This document shows, piece after piece, positions 10,401 through 21,348 of a stretch of 64,000 bases of DNA; the stretch's first letter is position 1; each line of letters begins with the position of its first letter. The notes under the pieces were generated by a model. The model worked only from the letters and a program-made list of their open reading frames with translations. It was not told the DNA's origin and ran no database searches. The stretch is taken from NCBI RefSeq assembly GCF_910596095.1, contig NC_056533.1:7165001-7229000 (forward strand). The letters run 5' to 3'. Origin of the DNA: Thunnus maccoyii (Eukaryota > Chordata > Actinopteri > Scombriformes > Scombridae). The translations under genes and the position numbers were made by a program.

Positions 10401-13400
10401 ATCCACAAGCCTTATCCTGTGCATAAATGTATTTAAAGGTTTATCTAAAGCTAATATGAAGCTTCTGCCACCCAAATGAGTCAAATCAAGTAGATATGTC
10501 AATGTTACAGTCTTTTTAGTGCTGACTTTCCTCTGTTTGTTACTATACTTCTGCTGTTTAACAGTGAAACACTGTCCAAGGAAACACAAAGAGGGAATCT
10601 GATGCTAAAAAGACAGGCAGATATCCACTTGATATGACTAACTCAGACTGATGAAGCCTCATATAAGCCAGATAAACTTTTAAATGCATTTTTGCACAAA
10701 ATGACTGTGTGGATTTTGGCCTCCATCACTTACATTGAAAGCACATTTGAAGGGGATCTTCTCATAGCCAGTATGAACAGGAGGAATGATTATAGCAAGG
10801 AAAAACTGTCAGTGTCCATATGGACACTTGACTGAACACAGACTTAAAAAACTGTGAACTTAACATGTTCACATCATGCAGTATGTCACAGGAGGAAAAG
10901 TACAGGTGTGAATAATCTAATATTATAATGGCTGAATTCCACGTGGCTGCTTCAGTTTCAGGGTCTTGGTATTGTGCATTCTGGCTCACTGCCACACTGT
11001 CTTGGCTAACTGGGACACTTGAATTGAACAGAGCCATCATTAATGTTATTAATAACACCTGTGTTTTTCCCGCTATAAATGTCTGCTATAATAAAGGACT
11101 ATGGGTCCACATGAGAGTGGATTCGCAGCTCCACAAAGTTTTTTCTGGTAGTTTGGGGTAGAAGTTTGTACCAATTGACCGTTGGCTAAACCCTTCCCCC
11201 AAACAGCAATTGTTCAGTCATAGCCTGGCAACCATGAAGGCACAGCAGGCCTGTCAAGCTTTGTATTTTCTCAACAAGTGGGAATGATGTGAATGGAGCT
11301 GTAGCAAGAGCAGCACTCTGCTTTTAAATAGGGAGGGTGGAGTCTTCTTTAGACTTTCCAAAGGGTTAGCTAACTACTCAGCTGGAGGGAACAGACATTT
11401 TGCCTGAGACGTGTTAGCTTTTTTTTTTTTAGCACATTATCATGTAGGTATCAAGTAGCCTATGAGATTATAATTTTAAAATGAGGCAGCTGGAAATATT
11501 AAACATTTTTCTTGACTAACTCATGGAGCTAGTTAATGTTAGCCTAATTATCTAGCTACAGCTGATCAAATCTGGCAGAGAAAGTTGACATTACAGACGA
11601 CCAAATGAACGGTTGCTGGCTAGAAATGAGAAGCCTGCTTTTGTCAACCTCTGTCTGAAATCAATGAGTCAAAAAATTACAAAAAAAATTTGAGTAGTAA
11701 ATCAGCTACTGTTATCATGGTAAAGTGCATTATGTACTGTGTGAGAAGTAAAGCTCAACAAGCGTAGTAACAGTAACTGAGGGGAGCGGAACTTAGAAAA
11801 TAGCTAATTCAGCCACACAGATTTTCTCATTCTAGCTGAAAGACTACAGGCTATCACTGTTTGAAGGTACTTTATTGTCACTTGGGTACGTAACTGGGGA
11901 ACGACATTGTCACAGAGGCACAGAGCAAAGCTATACTTTAAGTACTAGTAAACCTGAATCAACTAGTACATTATACTAAAGAAAGCTCTGTCTGCCTTCT
12001 GAGCTTTAAATACAGTTTGAATATTTTTTATTGTATCTTGTCCTCTTCCAGAACCCCAAAGTATCAGTGGATAAAAGAAATGCTGAGAACCTTAACTATA
12101 TCACCTACATTGGATCAACCCTCTCCGTCTTCTTCACAGCCATCAGCTTGATCATCTATATATGTCTACAGTGAGTTTTTTGTTTGACTTTAACTGAACA
12201 TTTTGATAATGATAATAATCTTTCTTAAGTCCTTTTTGTCAAGGGACTGAAGCAATATATGCATGGTAAATGTGTGTTCTTGGATTTTCTTCACAGAACA
12301 ACAGTGTTTTCTTCTAGACACATGGCAGAATTTTTTAGATGAGATTCTGTTCTTATATTTTGACTCATGACTAATTTAGTCACTCTCGGCTGCTTGAGTG
12401 TTGTGCCCAAAAGTTATGTGGGTCAAAGGCTCTTTTATGCACAAAACAGGTTGATTCTTTTATAGTGTTGTTCTCTGCGTGTACAGTTTTCACATGCCTT
12501 TTCGTGCAAGGTGGGTGAGAGTGACTCACCTCAGTAAACAAGAACAAACCAAAAAGAGAGAGCATGTGCAACAAATACACAGACATATCCTGCTTCACCT
12601 GCAGACGTGATTACATGTGCATCTACTAATATGTGAAAAATTAGTAATGGGGCATTGAAGAAAGTGTTGGTAGTATGCATTTTTCTAAGACTTCAGTTCT
12701 GCAAAGGAAGGCATGCATCTTTGCACTCCGAGGTCACAGAAGTTTGTCATAAGGTCATGTAGGTCAAACAAGGTCAGTGATTGAACTCAAGATGCAGGTT
12801 CAAAACAAAAAAAAAATGTGTGATATGTTTGCGTTACTATAGATCTTAATGATACCCGAGCATGTTTATTTACAGACAGCCCAAAGAAGCATCCTGTTCC
12901 AGCCCTCTTTACCCAGTGACACATAGACAGGATGCTTTATCTTGCATGCCTCATCTGTTATCAACTGTGGAGAAATACAAACTCATTTGCTTTGCTAGTG
13001 TGTGGTTTTCTTTTCAACCACTGTGCAGGAGTTTTGACACTTTGTCATGATTCAAAGTGAAATATCCCCTCACCAGTGGTTTCTGAGATGATGCATGTTT
13101 ATGCCAGGTCGCAATGCATCCTGGGCCATGTTGAAAGACCCCTTACTCAACTGACGTCGTCTATTTCCCAGCAGACTTGGCAGGAGAATTGCATTGCTGC
13201 CTCCAGGTCCATGTACCCTCCGTCCAATGCTGTGTTAAACTTGTTTGATAAGAGGATAAAGAAATTGATTATTTTATATTTCCGTTTTAGTGAGAATTAA
13301 AAAAAAAAAAATCTACTTCCCATTTTTCAAGTTCCCCTAATCTGTTTCCCTCTTTAAATCAGCAGTTGTAATACAAATTAAACCAAAACCAGAAAATAAC

Positions 13401-16400
13401 TTGTTTTTCACTTGTCTGACTAAAAAAGTATTTTAGAAGCTAAACGTTTAATCCTTTTTTTTCTGGATAGTCCTGTCAAGATGATAACTACAGTTTTTTA
13501 GTTTTGCTGCGCTGCTCGACATAATGGAGCTCAGGATTTATCAGGAGGATGGCTGCTTAAATCCAAACAGTATAAACCTGGACTTTGTGTGTAACAGCTG
13601 ACCTTGAGGATGTGTAGAAGAACACAGAACATTATTTAACATTAGATCCTGACTGATCCTGTCAGTGTGTCAGAGATTTTAATAATCAATGCAGTGACGC
13701 TGCTGTGGGGTGCAGCCCCTCATTGTCATACAGTAATGAAGTAAGCCATCAAGATCAAATACAGCAGACTCTCTACTCAGTCTCAAATTAGTGTGGTAGC
13801 CACCCAGCCTGCACAGAGTAAACAAAAAAGTACTACATCAGTGGCTAAGGTGTTTGATTGATTGATGTCTTTACCAGTTTAGCGTGGTAAAGTGATCAAT
13901 ATATGAAATTAAATTGTGTTTCAGCTGGACATAAAGGATGGCATTCAGGACTCAAGAGGATGTGATTTAAGTGGAATTGTTATTTACAGTGTGATGATGA
14001 AATCGGTAAAAGATAGAATTCAGGTCAGAAATAGCCAGATGTAGTATGTGCTGAGCAGGCAATACAAAAATGTACTCATTATATGGTGTATTCTGTTTCC
14101 TTACAGACGGCAGCGTCCAGAGAAGGCCATTGGTTTGCATATGCAGCTAACAGGTGCGCTGCTCTGCCTGCACCTCAGCTTCCTGCTGTGCAGCTTTTGG
14201 GTGCGGCTGCTTGATGACGAAGACTGGGTTTGCGAAGCTCTCGGTTTCTTTTTACACTGGTCCCTGCTGGCCACCATCAGCTGGACGGCTCTGGAGGGAT
14301 TCCACCTCTACCTTCTCCTCGTCCAAGTCTTTAACATCTACGTCAGGAGATACCTGCTCAAACTCAGCTTGGTGGGATGGGGTGAGTGGAGCTTGGGTTG
14401 GACAGTACTTCGTTCCAACAAGTCAGTTTTTTAAGGTGTATGAAGGTGTTGTCTTCTGATGTACTGTTGATAAGTCAGACAAATAGCCAAATTAATATTG
14501 CCTGAATAAGACTGATGTATGAATGTTTGTTTTTTCAGTTCTAATTATTTATTAGAATTATATATTATAATACTGTGACGACATTGGTGAAAAACAACCA
14601 CCACTGCAGAAATATGAAACATATGGTGTCTTGTAGCATGCACACAAGTAGTATCACGATGAGGGCAGGATTACCAACTGAACTACCCCAGGCCCTGAAT
14701 GCCCCTATATTCCTTTTGTGTCAGTTGGTTCTATATACAATATCAGCTGAAATATTGGGGGGCTTAAACCTGCAATAATTTTTTTTTTTGGCCACAGTGG
14801 AAACAAGCTGTGTAAACTAACATGTTTTCCCCTGACAAGTTGATATAACAATCTTGTTAGCAAACTGTTGCTTATTTACACATTCAGCAGATACTAAGCA
14901 ACATTAGCATTCATTAAGAGAGATATTTCTGTCCACCTGATAAATGTAAATCCAATATTCTCTCTCCTTTTAACTCTGTTGTTGTTTGTTGCAAACTCCT
15001 GGGGAAAAAAAAATCTGTCTCTTTGGCTACTAAATGCTCACCAGCTAATCCTCAACTTTGTCTGAGCAGGTAGCGTACAGTGGGTTTATTAGAGCTTTTT
15101 TCACTGAAAACAGCTTATTGCAGCTGAAAATGACACTAATGAATGTAATGAACCAAAATAGTAAGTTGCAAGCTGTAAAACCAAAACAAAGAGCTGAAAG
15201 ATGCTAAATTGCAGAGTCAGGTGAAAATCCTCCTCAAGCAACACCTTTCACATACTAGTACTCATTCCATACTAGTACTCATCCACATACTGGTAGATCC
15301 ATTATTAATATAAAACTATTGATAATAACTGCTTTAAGGTGGCTCCTACATTATTAACGGTCTAGTGGAGCACTGTGTCAAACTTTACACAGCACACATC
15401 CCTTTTAACAAATAGTAAGTCTGCAGGTTAATGACTGTGATATACATTTCCGTTGGCTGCTGCAGGCAGCTGCACCAAAAGAAATAGCAATGCAATAAGA
15501 GTAAAAGAAGTCTGCAGCAGATGTAATGAATGCAAGTTTCAAAACAAGGAAGGAAATGTTTGAATATTAACGGTTGACTTTTTGTTGGTCTCAGTCACTG
15601 TATAGTAAAATGTAACCAAAGGTCCTTTGAGTACCTTGAACTGGAAAAGATTCTTCTCTATGTTATTTAGACAATGACTTTAATTCAAAATCTTAATGTA
15701 AAGGAATTCATTTGCACCACCGCAGATAACCATACAGTCAGGGCTTGTTGGAGTGAACTCTGTCTTTCATGTCTTTATGCAGGTCTTCCTACACTGATTG
15801 CAGTGGCTTGTGGGATTTCAGGTGTTTATGGGAAATACAGTCTGAAACTGACTGATGCTAACAATTCCAATTCAACAGTGCAGATGTAAGAAATCAAGAT
15901 TCATTGTGACAATTTTCAATATGCATCACATAATGGATTTGAATTCTTAGCAAGTGCACATTGTGATTTCAACTTTGCTATTTATTCACTGTCCTCATGC
16001 AGGTTATTTTTTAATTGTCTCTCTGATTCTTCTTTTTTAAAATACCCTGCAGGTGCTGGATGAGCAGCGAGTTCCCACAGAGGCTTTTGGTCAGCTACAT
16101 CACTACTGTGGCCTTTCCATGCCTGGTGATACTATATAATTCCTGCATGTTGGGACTGGTGGTGTTCAAGCTGTGGGGGCGTAAGATAGGTGACGGTGGC
16201 TGGAACAAGATGAACAGAAAGAAATGGAGCAGACTGTGGAAGGATTGTGCCACAGTGCTGGGCCTCAGCTGTGTGCTGGGGTTACCTTGGGGGTTAGCCA
16301 GCACCACCTTCATGTCCCTTGCTGGGATATACATCTTCACTATACTCAACTCCTTGCAGGGTCAGTATGTGCAGGATGCTCACATATAAAGTGTTCTGTG

Positions 16401-16555
16401 TTTATATGTTTGCTGGAATTGACAGCTTTTCTTTTCTCCTCTCAGGTGTATTTGTGGTCCTGTGGTCCATAGCTTTGACCTGTGCATCCCGATCCAATAA
16501 TAACTCCTCAGTCAAAGACTCTTCCTCTCAGAAAATGATGACTACTAGTTTATAG
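7441..16555 (+). CDS. Adhesion G protein-coupled receptor, group G, ADGRG3/ADGRG5-like (complete, 516 aa)
   Basis: Twelve coding exons: 7441-7498, 7753-7801, 8235-8322, 9216-9344, 9730-9897, 9982-10036, 10136-10224, 12052-12170, 14107-14381, 15783-15885, 16053-16360, 16446-16555. All are GT-AG with matching phases; the sum is 1551 nt. Residues 1-18 are a signal peptide (MWMTLCLVSLVWVSTTQA). A short Cys-rich segment with four Cys follows (about 21-45), then a GAIN subdomain B and a GPS (170-206, CVFW... CSCYHLS) with predicted autoproteolysis between Leu205 and Ser206. The tethered agonist would begin SFFAVLV. TM1 is at about 226-250 and TM7 at about 462-490; the tail is Ser/Asn rich. The ectodomain of about 200 residues is short like ADGRG3/ADGRG5 and lacks the ADGRG1 PLL domain. 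Oddity: the second of the four GPS cysteines is replaced (Asp190 region). Orthology within the subgroup is inferred; function is not readable. Confidence 0.9.
10312..10834. mobile_element. Fold-back element, copy 2, inside an intron of the ADGRG3/5-like gene
   Basis: A nearly complete palindrome with arms of about 240 bases and a centre near 10557. CTTGCCATAATCATTCCTCC at about 10318 pairs with the region ending at about 10801. CAATGTAAGTGATGGGGGGC at about 10379 pairs with about 10715-10735. It belongs to the same family as 6232-6715 and is better preserved. It is non-coding and lies in the 1.8-kb intron between the GPS exon and the TM1 exon. Confidence 0.8.
10860..11103. mobile_element. Short inverted-repeat MITE, copy 1
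   Basis: The ends are imperfect inverted repeats: GGAAAAGTACAGGTGTGAAT on the left mirrors ACACCTGTGTTTTTCCCGC on the right. A related element with the same arm motifs sits at 59272-59472 in the other receptor gene's intron. It has no coding capacity, and its edges are approximate. Confidence 0.6.
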
Positions 16556-16697
16556 TATAATAACTGAAACAGCTAAAACAACTGTATTATTTATCCATTA
16601 CCTATATTAGGTCTTTGCTGGCCTTTGGATTCCAGTTTTATGCAGCTAAATGATAACTTACAATAATTTTATTTGTTGATGTCTTCCTGCTTCTTTT

Positions 16698-16703
16698 AAT
16701 AAA
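16698..16703 (+). terminator. Candidate poly(A) signal of the ADGRG3/5-like gene
   Basis: AATAAA lies 143 bases after the stop. The equivalent position is AATAAT in tandem unit 2 and intact AATAAA in unit 3. Confidence 0.6.
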
Positions 16704-17789
16704 GATAGAATTGAAAACCACGCATCAGGTTATTTATCTATGGCATCACCACCTGGGCTGGCTTTTGCCGATATAATTGTGACTAAATTGGAAAAGACTA
16801 TATTTACATTTCTGCCATAAAATGATATGCCTGTTTTGTCAATGATATTCTTGTTTTGGCCAGACATCGGTCTGTCCCAGGATTCTGGACTGTTAAAATG
16901 CTTTTCATCCACATTTTGTGTTCACTGATTCATTTTCTAATACTGACACTATTCATTTCCTAGACCTAAACTTCAGATCTAATAATGAGATCTTCATATT
17001 CTAAATTATGACACACAAGACAATACATTCATTTCACCAGCTTTATTTCTTAGCAAGACTGAATCTCACTGATTAAAACTTAACAAAAACTCTGTAGTCC
17101 TAATCAATTAAGTCTAGAAGAAATATTATATACAAGATCATGACAAAATTGTGGTAGGAAAAACCATTCAAGTAACCTCAAGACAGACTGTTGTCCTGAG
17201 ATATGGATTCATCTATTCCACAATTTACTGGAAAACTTGTAGAACAAATCTTAAAAGATCACAAAATCCAAGAGGAATCTAACTATAGAGGTCAAGTTCA
17301 GAATGTGGGACTTTAAACTTTAAAGTATTTTAAAGTTCTGTTATAAATCACGTCAAATCTCCAACACAAAATGCTGCTTGATTTCCAGATAAGATAAGTG
17401 AACATGTAAGAACATAATGAAATGAATTCAAACATCTAACTGCTATAACGAAACATCCTGTTGAATCAGGCTTGACACCTGGAACAAGGCTGAAGACAAC
17501 TCATGAAAAAGACGTTAATCTATGGACAATATGCAACAACCCAGATATAATCTACCAGAGTAAATACTTAGTCATCCTACTTCTAAAAAAACATTGGTCA
17601 TTAGCAGAAAATAAACTTCCCTTGAACTGTGGTTTCAAAGCTTCTAAGGAACTGAAGTTGTTGACGTGACATTTAGAGCTTTTGGTTTTGACATTTATTG
17701 ATGTCCAGTCTCGCAAGCAGTTTAGGCCTGTGATGACATCATCAGCCTAACTGATGCAACTAAGTAATCACCACATTTATTGATTGAGA
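16704..17789. other. Intergenic part of tandem unit 1
   Basis: No gene is recognised. The same DNA recurs in units 2 and 3. Minor frames seen here recur only because the DNA is duplicated. Confidence 0.6.
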
Positions 17790-20062
17790 ATGAGGAAGAC
17801 TGGGTTTGCGGAGCTCTTGGTTTCTTTTTACACTGATCCCTGCTGGCCACCATCAGCTGGACGGCTCTGGAGGGATTCCACCTCTACCTTCTCCTCGTCC
17901 GAGTCTTTAACATCTACGTCAGGAGATACCTGCTCAAACTCAGCTTGGTGGGATGGGGTGAGTGGAGCTTGGGTTGGACAGTACTTCGTTCCAACAAGTC
18001 AGTTTTTTAAGGTGTATGAAGGTGTTGTCTTCTGATGTACTGTTGATAAGTCAGACAAATAGCCAAATTAATATTGCCTGAATAAGACTGATGTATGAAT
18101 GTTTGTTTTTTCAGTTATAATTATTAATTAGAATTATATATTATAATATTGTCACGACACAAGGACAGTAGTATCACGATGAGGGCAGGATTACCAACTG
18201 AACTACCCCAGGCCCTGAAGGCCCCTATATTCCTTTTGTATCAGTTGGTTTTATATACAATATCAGCTGAAATATTGGGGGGCTTAAACCTGCAATAATT
18301 TTTTTTTGGCCACAGTGGAAACAAGCTGTGTAAACTAACATATTTTCCACTGACAAGTTGATATAACAATCTTGTTAGCAAACTGTTGCTTATTTACACA
18401 TTCAGCAGATACTAAGCAACATTAGCATTCATTAAGAGAGATATTTCTGTCCACCTGATAAATGTAAATCCAATATTCTCTCTCCTTTTAACTCTGTTGT
18501 TGTTTGTTGCAAACTCCTGGGGGAAAAAAAATCTGTCTCTTTGGCTACTAAATGCTCACCCGCTAGTCCTCAACTTTGTCTGAGCAGGTAGCGTACAATG
18601 GGTTTATTAGAGCTTTTTTCACTGAAAACAGCTTATTGCAGCTGAAAATGACACTAATGAATGCAATGAACCAAAATAGTAAGTTGCAAGCTGTAAAACC
18701 AAAACAATGAGCTGAAAGATACTAAATTGCAGAGTCAGGTGAAAATCCTCCTCAAGCAACACCTTTCACATACTAGTACTCATTCCATACTGGTACTCAT
18801 CCACATACTGGTAGATCCATTATTAATATAAAACTATTGATAATAACTGCTTTAAGGTGGCTCCTACATTATTAACGGTCTAGTGGAGCACTGTGTCAAA
18901 CTTTACACAGCACACATCCCTTTTAACAAATAGTAAGTCTACAGGTTAATGACTGTGATATATATTTCTGTTGGCTGCTGCAGGCAGCTGCACCAAAAGA
19001 AATAGCAATGCAATAAGAGTAAAAGAAGTCTGCAGCAGATGTAATGAATGCAAGTTTCAAAACAAGGAAGGAAATGTTTGAATATTAACGGTTGACTTTT
19101 TGTTGGTCTCAGTCACTGTACAGTAAAATGTAACCAAAGGTCCTTTGAGTACCTTGAACTGGAAAAGATTCTTCTCTATGTTATTTAGACAATGACTTTA
19201 ATTCAAAATCTTAATGTAAAGGAATTCATTTGCACCACCGCAGATAACCATACAGTCAGGGCTTGTTGGAGTGAACTCTGTCTTTCATGTCTTTATGCAG
19301 GTCTTCCCACACTGATTGCAGTGGCTTGTAGGATTTCAGGTGTTTATGGGAAATACAGTCTGAAACTGACTGATGCTAACAATTCCAGTTCAACAGTGCA
19401 GATGTAAGAAACCAAGATTCATTGTGACAATTTTCAATATGCACCACATAATGGATTTGAATTCTTAGCAAGTGCACATTGTGATTTCAACTTTGCTATT
19501 TATTCACTGTCCTCATGCAGGTTATTTTTTAATTGTCTCTCTGATTCTTCTTTTTTAAAATACGCTGCAGGTGCTGGATGAGCAGCGAGTCTTTTGGTCA
19601 GCTACATCACTACTGTGGCCTTTCCATGCCTGGTGATACTATATAATTCCTGCATGTTGGGACTGGTGGTGTTCAAGCTGTGGGGGCGTAAGATAGGTGA
19701 TGGTGGCTGGAACAAGATGAACAGAAAGAAATGGAGCAGACTGTGGAAGGATTGTGCCACAGTGCTGGGCCTCAGCTGTGTGCTGGGGTTACCTTGGGGA
19801 TTAGCCAGCACCACCTTCATGTCCCTTGCTGGGATATACATCTTCACTATACTCAACTCCTTGCAGGGTCAGTATGTGCAGGATGCTCACATATAAAGTG
19901 TTCTGTGTTTACATGTTTGCTGGAATTGACAGCTTTTCTTTTCTCCTCTCAGGTGTATTTGTGGTCCTGTGGTCCATAGCTTTGACCTGTGCATCCCGAT
20001 CCGATAATAACTCCTCAGTCAAAGACTCTTCCTCTCAGAAAATAATGACTACTAGTTTATAG
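17790..20062 (+). pseudogene. ADGRG3/5-like 3'-half pseudogene, tandem unit 2
   Basis: Recognisable exon remnants are 17790-17957 (5' truncated), 19301-19403, 19571-19867 and 19953-20062. The Trp codon of the TM3 motif [10 protein letters not shown] has become TGA at 17834-17836. The TM5-TM6 exon has an 11-bp deletion right after the CWMSSE start (297 instead of 308 nt), which shifts the frame. Its poly(A) hexamer is also mutated (AATAAT). No GAIN, GPS, TM1 or promoter is present. With two independent disabling lesions and no 5' end, it cannot encode a receptor. Sequence otherwise matches unit 1 almost base for base, so decay is recent. Confidence 0.93.
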
Positions 20063-21348
20063 CATAATAACTGAAACAGTTAAAACAACTGTATTATTTA
20101 TCCATTACCTATATTAGGTCTTTGCTGGCCTTTGGATTCCAGTTTTATGCAGCTAAATGATAACTTACAATAATTTTATTTGTTGATGTCTTCCTGCTTC
20201 TTTTAATAATGATAGAATTGAAAACCATGCATCAGGTTATTTATCTATGGCATCACCACCTGGGCTGGTTTTTGCCGATATAATTGTGACTAAATTGGAA
20301 AAGACTATATTTACATTTCTGCCATAAAATGATATGCCTGTTTTGTCAATGATATTCTTGTTTTGGCCAGACATCGGTCTGTCCCAGGATTCTGGACTGT
20401 TAAAATGCTTTTCATCCACATTTTGTGTTCACTCATTCATTTTCTAATACTGACACTATTCATTTCCTAGACCTAAACTTCAGATCTAATAATGAGATCT
20501 TCATATTCTAAATTATGACACACAGGACAATATATTCATTTCACCAGCTTTATTTCTTAGCAAGACTGAATCTCACTGATTAGAACTTTAGTGTCTTGAG
20601 TCAAAAACTCTGTAGTCCTAATCAATTAAGTCTAGAAGAAATATTATATACAAGATCATGACAAAATTGTGGTAGGAAAAACCATTCAAGTAACCTCAAG
20701 ACAGACATCAGTCTGTCTTGAGGTTACCACCTTAAAACCTCAAGACAGACTGTCCTGAGATATGGATTCATCTATTCCACAATTTACTGGAAAACTTGTA
20801 GAACAAATCTTAAAAGATCACAAAATCCAAGAGGAATCTAACTATAGAGGTCAAGTTCAGAATGTGGGACTTTAAACTTTAAAGTATTTTAAAGTTCTGT
20901 TATAAATCACGTCAAATCTCCAACACAAAATGCTGCTTGATTTCCAGATAAGACAAGTGAACATGTAAGAACATAATGAAATGAATTCAAACATCTAACT
21001 GCTATAACGAAACATCCTGTTGAATCAGGCTTGACACCTGGAACAAGGCTGAAGACAACTCATGAAAAAGACGTTAATCTATGGACAATATGCAACAACC
21101 CAGATATAATTTACCAGAGTAAATACTTAGTCATCCTACTTCTAAAGAAACATTGGTCATTAGCAGAAAATAAACTTTCCTCGAACTGTGGTTTCAAAGC
21201 TTCTAAGGAACTGAAGTTGTTGACGTGACATTTAGAGCTTTTGGTTTTGACATTTATTGATGTCCAGTCTTGCAAGCAGTTTAGGCCTTTGATGACATCA
21301 TCAGCCTAACTGATGCAACTAAGTAATCACCACATTTATTGATTGAGA
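20063..21348. other. Intergenic part of tandem unit 2
   Basis: Duplicated non-coding DNA with no gene. Units 2 and 3 share about 20 bases near 20594-20614 (around TTTAGTGTCTTGAGTC) that unit 1 lacks. Confidence 0.6.
20690..20727. repeat. 17-bp perfect inverted repeat inserted in tandem unit 2 only
   Basis: GTAACCTCAAGACAGAC (20690-20706), a 4-base spacer, then its exact reverse complement (20711-20727). A third, direct partial copy follows at about 20738-20751. Units 1 and 3 have only the single ancestral copy at this place. Confidence 0.9.
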
